In this document: one piece after another, positions 5,895 through 10,369 of the stretch
Position numbering within the stretch: position 1 is the stretch's first letter
Layout: the number at the start of each line of letters is the position of its first letter
Source of the DNA: Desulfurobacteriaceae bacterium
GTDB taxonomy: Bacteria; Aquificota; Aquificia; Desulfurobacteriales; Desulfurobacteriaceae
Direction: 5' to 3'
Length of the DNA stretch: 10,369 bases
Assembly: GCA_027064485.1 (NCBI GenBank)
Contig: JAMOPR010000191.1
Location: 1 to 10,369 of the forward strand
The notes under the pieces: model-generated
What the model was told of the DNA's origin: nothing
The model's database searches: none
The model's input: the letters and a program-made list of their open reading frames with translations, nothing else
Translations under genes and position numbers: made by a program

Positions 5895-7202
5895 TTACTC
5901 TTCTTTCTTTTCGTTTTCTTCTTTACCTGCTGGAACTTCTTCTATTTCAGCGAGCTCTATGAGTTTATCGAGCGCTTTCTGCCTGAGGATATCTTGCTTA
6001 ATCATGTTTATCAAGCCTCTTTCTTCAAGGGATTGTCTTGCTTGAACGTAATCTCCGCCGAAGGCTGCTTGTGCTAACTTTTCTATCTCTTTGTCTAAGT
6101 CTTCATCTGTTACTTCTAAGCCTTCAAGTTCGGCTACCTTTTCAAGGAGCAGTTTTACCCTTACCGTCTTCTCGGCAGTTGGTCTGACCATTTCAATTAC
6201 GGTTTGAGGGTTAATCTGGTTTATATCAACGCCGAATTGGGCAAGCCTTCTAAGTTGTGCTTCTGCCTGTGCTCTTATTTCAAGGTCAAGCATGGATGGA
6301 GGAACGGGAACGTTGACCTTCTTTAAGATTTCTTCGACAATTTGGTCTTCTACTTCTTCCTGCTGTCTTGATTTTTCTGCAGCGATTAAGTCTTGCTTGA
6401 TTTTGTTTTTCATATCTTCTACAGATTCAAAGCCCAGCTTTTTGGCAAATTCATCGTTTACTTCGGGGAGTTCCTTTTCCTTTACCGCTTTTATTTTGAA
6501 TTTAACGTTTACTTCTTTACCGGCAGCATCGCCGTAAATTTTTTCATCTTCGGGGGCTTTAAACGTTACTTCCCCTTCGTAGCCTGCCTTTTTGCCTAAA
6601 ACTTCTTTTTCTACTTCGGGCCAGAGCTGTTTTTCTCCTAAAATAACGGCAACGGAACCGTTGTTTTCCTTTCCTTCAATATTTGTAGTGTATTCAATTT
6701 CTACTAAGTCGCCTTCCTTTGCTTCCCTGTCCACTTCTTTCCAGTTTGCAAGCTGGTTTTTCATTCCTTCTATAACTTTTTCAACGTCTTCGTCTGTGAT
6801 TTCTCTAACTGTTTTCTTTGCCTTTATTCCTTTGTAGTCTTCCGGTTTTAGCTCTATTTCCGGCTTCTTTTCAACTATCAACGTTACTTCGAATGCGTTG
6901 TTTTTCACATCGCACTGGAGGTCTTCTATGCCCGGGTCCGATAGGAGTTGGATTTTTTCTTTCTCTAAAACTTCTCTGAGCTTTAAAGGAACAAAGCTTC
7001 TTACGAGGCTGTCCCTTATGGTATCTTCGTAATACTTTTTGATGATATTAATGGGGGCTTTGCCGGGTCTAAATCCGGGAACTTTCGCTGTTTTTCTTAT
7101 TTCTTTGCAGATTTCGTTGATTTCCTTTTCAACTTCCTGCGGTTCTCCTGTTATCTTTACCCTCAACAATACGTCGTTAACTTTTTCAACCGTATAAGTC
7201 AT
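5895..7202 (-). CDS. tig: Trigger factor, ribosome-bound chaperone
   Basis: Trigger factor docks on ribosomal protein L23 at the exit tunnel and shields nascent chains. The 435 residues match the family's usual length (E. coli 432). The N-terminal ribosome-binding domain carries the signature GFRPGKAP at 43-50. An FKBP-type domain occupies about 162-241, and the helical C-terminal chaperone domain follows, starting near ELPEVNDEFAKKLG. The tail is highly charged (GKEENEKKEE). The FKBP domain is shortened around 180-190. In the region of the catalytic pocket it reads WPEVEKEV, whereas E. coli has IPGFEDGI, so prolyl isomerase activity is doubtful while the chaperone parts look normal. The ATG has GGAGG seven bases upstream, and one base separates it from the argG stop, so it is probably translated from the argG transcript. 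Confidence 0.96.
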   Translation of the reverse strand: MTYTVEKVNDVLLRVKITGEPQEVEKEINEICKEIRKTAKVPGFRPGKAPINIIKKYYEDTIRDSLVRSFVPLKLREVLEKEKIQLLSDPGIEDLQCDVKNNAFEVTLIVEKKPEIELKPEDYKGIKAKKTVREITDEDVEKVIEGMKNQLANWKEVDREAKEGDLVEIEYTTNIEGKENNGSVAVILGEKQLWPEVEKEVLGKKAGYEGEVTFKAPEDEKIYGDAAGKEVNVKFKIKAVKEKELPEVNDEFAKKLGFESVEDMKNKIKQDLIAAEKSRQQEEVEDQIVEEILKKVNVPVPPSMLDLEIRAQAEAQLRRLAQFGVDINQINPQTVIEMVRPTAEKTVRVKLLLEKVAELEGLEVTDEDLDKEIEKLAQAAFGGDYVQARQSLEERGLINMIKQDILRQKALDKLIELAEIEEVPAGKEENEKKEE

Positions 7203-7203
7203 C

Positions 7204-8412
7204 TTATTTCCTCCTCTCTTTTCTTACTCTTCCTGTTACTTTGAGCGGCAGACTCCAAACCTTTGTGAAGGCAGCGCCTGCTTTATGGTCAAAAGAATCT
7301 TTTGGGCTGTATGTTGCAAGGTCTTCTATGTAGAGGGAGTTGGGGGATTTTCTTCCAACTACAGTTGCGTTACCCTTAAACAGTTTAAATCTTACTGTTC
7401 CTGTAACCGACTTTGCCAGTTGGTTGTTGAAAGCATCCAGTGACTCCCTGAGCGGTGTGAACCAAAGTGCTTCGTAGACGATTTCTGCGTAAGGGTGTTT
7501 TATGTGGCTTTGCTTGTAGTGGTATGTAAATCTATCTAAAACCAAGCTTTCCAATTCGTCGTAGGCTTTTATGAGTAGAAGTCCTGCTGGTGATTCGTAG
7601 ACTTCTCTTGACTTGATGCCTACGAGTCTGTTTTCAACCATATCTATACGACCGTATCCGTGCTTTCCTGCTATTTCGTTTAAATCCCAAATTAACTTCC
7701 ATAATTCGTTGTATCTCTTACCGTTTATGGAAACGGGAACGCCTTCTTCAAATTCAATTTCCACGTATTCTGGAACGTCAGGCGCTTTTTCGGGAGAAAC
7801 TGTGATTACGAAGGCATCTTCTGGAGGCTCTGTATAAGGGTCTTCGAGGGGACCAGCTTCTATAGCCACACCCCAAAGGTTTCTGTCGTAAGAATAAGGT
7901 TTTTCCTTGGTTGCAACTACCGGAATTCCCCATTTTTTGGCGTATTCTATCTCCTCTTCTCTTGACTTAAATTCCCACTCTCTAACGGGTGCTAAAACCT
8001 CGATATCAGGGTCTAAAGCCCATACAGAGGCTTCAAACCTTACCTGGTCGTTCCCCTTACCCGTGGAACCGTGAGCTACGTAATCTGCGTTAACTTTGTG
8101 GGCAATTTCTACTAACTTTTTGGCTATTAAAGGTCTTGAAAGTGCAGAGATTAGAGGATACTTACCTTCATAAAGAGCCCCTGCTCTCATTAAAGGCAGG
8201 CAGTATTCTCTGGCAAATTCCTCTTTTATATCATCTACAACTGCTTCAACGGCACCGGAAGCTTTTGCTTTTTCCGGTATTTCTTTTAGTTCTTCGCCTT
8301 GACCGACGTCAGCGGTATAGGTTATAACTTCAAAACCTCTTTCTGCAAGCCATCTAACAATAACGGAAGTGTCGAGCCCGCCGGAATAAGCTAAGACTAC
8401 TCTCTTTTTCAC
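7204..8412 (-). CDS. argG: Argininosuccinate synthase
   Basis: It joins citrulline and aspartate with ATP hydrolysis to AMP and pyrophosphate to give argininosuccinate, the penultimate step of arginine synthesis in the cytosol. The 402 residues match the bacterial short-form family. The ATP pyrophosphatase loop is SGGLDTS at 10-16, with TADVGQGEE near 33-41. The citrulline/aspartate-binding segment HGSTGKGNDQVRFE is at 114-127. The EYVEIEFEEGVP and HGYGRIDMVENRLVGIKSRE regions are also typical. The start is a GTG with GGAGG five bases upstream. It is the first gene of a - strand pair with tig. A promoter candidate lies in the adjoining divergent intergenic region. No other arginine gene is in the window. 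I see no missing key residue. Confidence 0.97.
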   Translation of the reverse strand: MKKRVVLAYSGGLDTSVIVRWLAERGFEVITYTADVGQGEELKEIPEKAKASGAVEAVVDDIKEEFAREYCLPLMRAGALYEGKYPLISALSRPLIAKKLVEIAHKVNADYVAHGSTGKGNDQVRFEASVWALDPDIEVLAPVREWEFKSREEEIEYAKKWGIPVVATKEKPYSYDRNLWGVAIEAGPLEDPYTEPPEDAFVITVSPEKAPDVPEYVEIEFEEGVPVSINGKRYNELWKLIWDLNEIAGKHGYGRIDMVENRLVGIKSREVYESPAGLLLIKAYDELESLVLDRFTYHYKQSHIKHPYAEIVYEALWFTPLRESLDAFNNQLAKSVTGTVRFKLFKGNATVVGRKSPNSLYIEDLATYSPKDSFDHKAGAAFTKVWSLPLKVTGRVRKERRK

Positions 8413-8444
8413 CTCTTCCTCCGAATAAAACTCTGGGTTGTGGA

Positions 8445-8472
8445 ATTTTAGAAAATTTTATTTAAATTGCAA
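8445..8472 (-). promoter_or_regulatory. Promoter candidate for argG-tig
   Basis: On the - strand, TTGCAA (8467-8472) and TAAAAT (8445-8450) are separated by 16 bases, a fair sigma-70-type match in A/T-rich DNA. Transcription would begin near 8438, leaving a leader of about 25 bases with the GGAGG ribosome site. The -35 box is itself palindromic. Assigned by eye only. Confidence 0.5.
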
Positions 8473-8495
8473 ACGGCGCTGGATTTGTGAGCAAA

Positions 8496-8524
8496 TTGCG
8501 TCTTTTCTGAAAGGGAAATAAAAT
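8496..8524 (+). promoter_or_regulatory. Promoter candidate for thi4-thiC
   Basis: TTGCGT (8496-8501) and TAAAAT (8519-8524) are spaced by 17 bases, a good sigma-70-type arrangement. It would start transcription near 8531, about 55 bases before the GTG of thi4. The -35 overlaps the palindrome GCAAATTGC (8491-8499), a possible regulator site. Its -35 lies about 25 bases from that of the opposing argG promoter candidate, so the two could be co-regulated. Confidence 0.5.
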
Positions 8525-8525
8525 T

Positions 8526-8552
8526 CTATTGGCTGCAGGGTAATGCCTATAG
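8526..8552 (+). promoter_or_regulatory. Inverted repeat in the thi4 promoter/leader
   Basis: CTATTGGC and GCCTATAG can pair at 7 of 8 positions around an 11-base loop, followed by ACTTTTTCTC. If transcription starts upstream of it, this is a leader stem with a short U-tract (attenuator-like). If transcription starts near 8531, it would be a DNA operator overlapping the start site. No conserved TPP riboswitch sequence is present. The structure is visible; its role is inferred. Confidence 0.4.
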
Positions 8553-8586
8553 ACTTTTTCTCGACAAAAATCTTTGGAGGTAAAAA

Positions 8587-9387
8587 GTGCAGAACTTGAG
8601 TGAGCTTACCATTTCTAAAGCTATTATTAAGACGTTTATGGAAAAGTTGGAAGAGCACCTGGAAACGGACGTTGCTATTGTAGGTGGAGGACCTTCCGGG
8701 CTCGTGGCAGCTTATTATCTTGCAAAAAGGGGATTTAAAGTCTCTCTCTTTGAGAGGAAGCTTTCTATCGGCGGCGGAATGTGGGCTGGAGCTATGTTTT
8801 TTAATCAGATTGTTGTTCAGGAAATGGGAAGAGAGATTTTAGAAGAGTTTGAAGTTTCCTACAGAGAGTTTGAACCGGGCTATTACGTTGCCGATGCGGT
8901 TGAGGCTGTTACTACAATAGCTTCAAAGGCTGTTAAGGCGGGAGCTGTTGTTTTTAACGGCGTAACGGCTGAAGACGTTGTTCTCAAAAAAGTTGACGGT
9001 AATTACAGGGTTTGTGGACTTGTTATAAACTGGTCAACGGTTGATATGAACCACTTAATGGTTGACCCGTTAGTTGTTACCGCTAAATACGTTGTTGACG
9101 CTACCGGTCATGATGCAACGGTTGTTTCTACACTGCAGAGGAAAGCAGGTATAAGGCTTAATACCGAAACGGGCTGCGTTGTTGGAGAGAAACCTTTGTG
9201 GGCTTCCGTTGGAGAGGAGGATACGGTTAAAAACAGCAGAGAGGTATTCCCGGGTATTTACGTGAGCGGCATGGCGGCAAACGCTACGTGCGGAAGTCAC
9301 AGAATGGGACCGGTGTTTGGTGGAATGCTCATGTCGGGTAAAAAGGTTGCGGAAGAGATAGCGGAAAAGTTAATGAAGGAGGCATAA
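8587..9387 (+). CDS. thi4: Thi4-type thiazole synthase (sulfide-dependent class)
   Basis: It makes adenylated thiazole carboxylate, the thiazole precursor of thiamine, from NAD and glycine plus a sulfur source. It has 266 residues, the usual prokaryotic Thi4 length. The FAD/NAD-type Rossmann motif is GGGPSG at 33-38 with Glu56 ending the second strand. [18 protein letters not shown] follows (60-77), then [17 protein letters not shown] (171-177), and the C-terminal [20 protein letters not shown]. The suicidal eukaryotic enzymes have a sulfur-donating Cys just before the DP of this region, and archaeal ones a His. Here the segment reads NHLMVDPL (155-162), so Met158 occupies the aligned place. 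A sulfide-using, multiple-turnover enzyme is therefore expected. The start is a GTG six bases after GGAGG (8576-8580). The stop overlaps the thiC ATG by one base, which supports a thiamine role over ribose-1,5-bisphosphate isomerase, a common mislabel. Confidence 0.93.
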   Translation: MQNLSELTISKAIIKTFMEKLEEHLETDVAIVGGGPSGLVAAYYLAKRGFKVSLFERKLSIGGGMWAGAMFFNQIVVQEMGREILEEFEVSYREFEPGYYVADAVEAVTTIASKAVKAGAVVFNGVTAEDVVLKKVDGNYRVCGLVINWSTVDMNHLMVDPLVVTAKYVVDATGHDATVVSTLQRKAGIRLNTETGCVVGEKPLWASVGEEDTVKNSREVFPGIYVSGMAANATCGSHRMGPVFGGMLMSGKKVAEEIAEKLMKEA

Positions 9388-10369
9388 TGGCTACCCTTGT
9401 TGAGTTTGCCAAGAAAGGTGTTATTACGAAGGAGATGGAGTTTTGTGCTGAATATGAAAAAAGAGACGTTGACTATATAGTAGAAGGGCTTGTTAAGGGA
9501 ACGATTGTTATTCCGGCTAACGTTTTTCACAGAGAAAGAAAGGATTTTACGCCAAGAGCTATAGGAAAAGGGTTAAAGACTAAGGTTAACGTTAATATAG
9601 GGACATCCGGGGACATTGAGAGTATAGACCTTGAGCTTGAGAAGTTGAGAGTAGCTTTGAAGTATGGGACGGACGCTGTTATGGACCTTTCTACCGGAAA
9701 ATTCATCAACGAAACGAGAAAGGCGATAGTTGAGAACTCTCCGGTGATGGTGGGAACTGTTCCCATTTATCAGGCAGCAAAAGAGGCGGCAGAAAAGTAT
9801 GGATTTATCGGTAAGATGACGATTGACGACATTTTTGATGTTATCGAAAGGCATTGTAGGGATGGGGTGGATTTTATTACCGTTCACTGCGGCGTTACCC
9901 TTTCTTCCCTCGAAAGGCTTAGGAATGAGGGAAGAATTATGAACATCGTTTCAAGGGGTGGCGCTTTAATAGCTGAGTGGATGGTTTACAACGAAAAGGA
10001 AAATCCCCTCTACACCCACTACGACCGCCTTTTAGAAATTGCCAAAAAATACGATGTTACCCTTTCTTTGGGTGACGGAATGAGACCGGGCTGTATAGCA
10101 GACGCTACCGATAGATGTCAGATAGAAGAACTGATAACTTTAGGCGAACTTGTTGATAGAGCGAGGGAAGCAGATGTCCAGGTTATGGTTGAAGGTCCCG
10201 GTCACGTTCCACTCGACCAAGTAGAGGCGAATATAACTCTGCAGAAAAGACTCTGTCACGAAGCGCCTTTTTACGTTTTAGGTCCAATCGTTACAGATAT
10301 CGCCCCCGGCTACGACCACATAACAGGTGCTATCGGTGGGGCTATTGCGGCGAAGGCGGGGGCGGATTT
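9387..10369 (+). CDS. thiC: Phosphomethylpyrimidine synthase ThiC (3' partial)
   Basis: ThiC is a radical-SAM enzyme that rearranges aminoimidazole ribotide into hydroxymethylpyrimidine phosphate, the pyrimidine half of thiamine. The first 327 residues are present and the gene runs off the right edge, so the C-terminal iron-sulfur motif (CX2CX4C) is not visible. Recognisable segments are VNVNIGTSGD, VMDLSTGKFINETR, SPVMVGTVPIYQA, SRGG (189-192), LSLGDGMRPGCIADATDRCQ, EGPGHVP with His273, and PGYDHI with His311. The two His should be the conserved metal ligands. It begins directly at the core, without the long N-terminal extension of E. coli ThiC (631 aa), so it is the short form common in anaerobes and archaea. 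TAATG couples it to thi4. ThiC paralogues of anaerobic benzimidazole synthesis (BzaA/B/F) look similar; the thi4 neighbour argues for thiamine. Confidence 0.95.
   Translation, partial: MATLVEFAKKGVITKEMEFCAEYEKRDVDYIVEGLVKGTIVIPANVFHRERKDFTPRAIGKGLKTKVNVNIGTSGDIESIDLELEKLRVALKYGTDAVMDLSTGKFINETRKAIVENSPVMVGTVPIYQAAKEAAEKYGFIGKMTIDDIFDVIERHCRDGVDFITVHCGVTLSSLERLRNEGRIMNIVSRGGALIAEWMVYNEKENPLYTHYDRLLEIAKKYDVTLSLGDGMRPGCIADATDRCQIEELITLGELVDRAREADVQVMVEGPGHVPLDQVEANITLQKRLCHEAPFYVLGPIVTDIAPGYDHITGAIGGAIAAKAGAD

Noticed and set aside
6292..6837. + strand open frames within tig
   Set aside because: They are frames opposite a trigger factor gene intact along its length; composition is Ser/Phe-rich and there is no Shine-Dalgarno sequence.
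8413..8586. TPP riboswitch upstream of thi4-thiC
   Set aside because: I looked for the conserved CTGAGA and GATAATGCCAGCG-type elements and did not find them. A GGTAATGCC string at 8539-8547 is superficially similar but lacks the surrounding helices.
9070..9887. Antisense open frames across thi4 and thiC
   Set aside because: The + strand encodes continuous conserved Thi4 and ThiC residues here; the antisense products show no domain.
1..10369. Mobile element, prophage or CRISPR content
   Set aside because: No transposase, integrase, terminal repeats, tRNA-like attachment site or regularly spaced repeats were seen; base composition and style look uniform.

Overview
The window looks like a chromosomal segment from a thermophilic, anaerobic Aquificota-type bacterium. 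My best guess is the Desulfurobacteriaceae (Desulfurobacterium/Thermovibrio group). The reasons are: lysine- and glutamate-rich proteins; tightly packed genes with strong GGAGG ribosome sites and occasional GTG/TTG starts; SpoVG in an apparently non-sporulating context; a short-form ThiC; and a Thi4-type thiazole synthase without the suicide cysteine. The family assignment is inference from protein style and gene content, not from a search. I see no tRNA, rRNA, CRISPR array, insertion sequence or phage gene, and no gap above about 175 bases between genes.

Layout. (1) On the + strand, the 3' nine-tenths of mfd (transcription-repair coupling factor) enters from the left edge. It overlaps by four bases (GTGA) the start of a small exported ankyrin-repeat protein. 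(2) A compact - strand cluster abuts that gene tail-to-tail with no spacer. Read from 4743 downward, it encodes an AF2212-like/DUF104 antitoxin-type domain fused to what looks like a dead minimal nucleotidyltransferase, then SpoVG, then a glycine-zipper lipoprotein. These genes are closely spaced or overlapping. (3) A 49-64 base gap separates this cluster from a divergent + strand pair, cytidine deaminase (cdd) and an OmpR/PhoB-type response regulator, closed by a GC-rich hairpin terminator. (4) A - strand pair, argG then tig with a 1-base gap, converges on that terminator. (5) A 174-base divergent intergenic region carries back-to-back promoter candidates, palindromes and a leader hairpin. 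(6) A + strand thiamine operon follows: thi4 then thiC (start overlaps by one base). thiC runs off the right edge.

How they work together. thi4 and thiC supply the thiazole and pyrimidine halves of thiamine and are translationally coupled. argG and tig share a transcript although one is arginine biosynthesis and the other a ribosome-bound chaperone. Most of the window is conserved housekeeping. The stretch most likely to hold something undescribed is the - strand cluster at 3664-4743, which joins an antitoxin-like pseudo-nucleotidyltransferase, a nucleic-acid-binding regulator and an envelope lipoprotein. The next most interesting points are the substitution at the sulfur-chemistry position of Thi4 and the unexplained thi4 leader.
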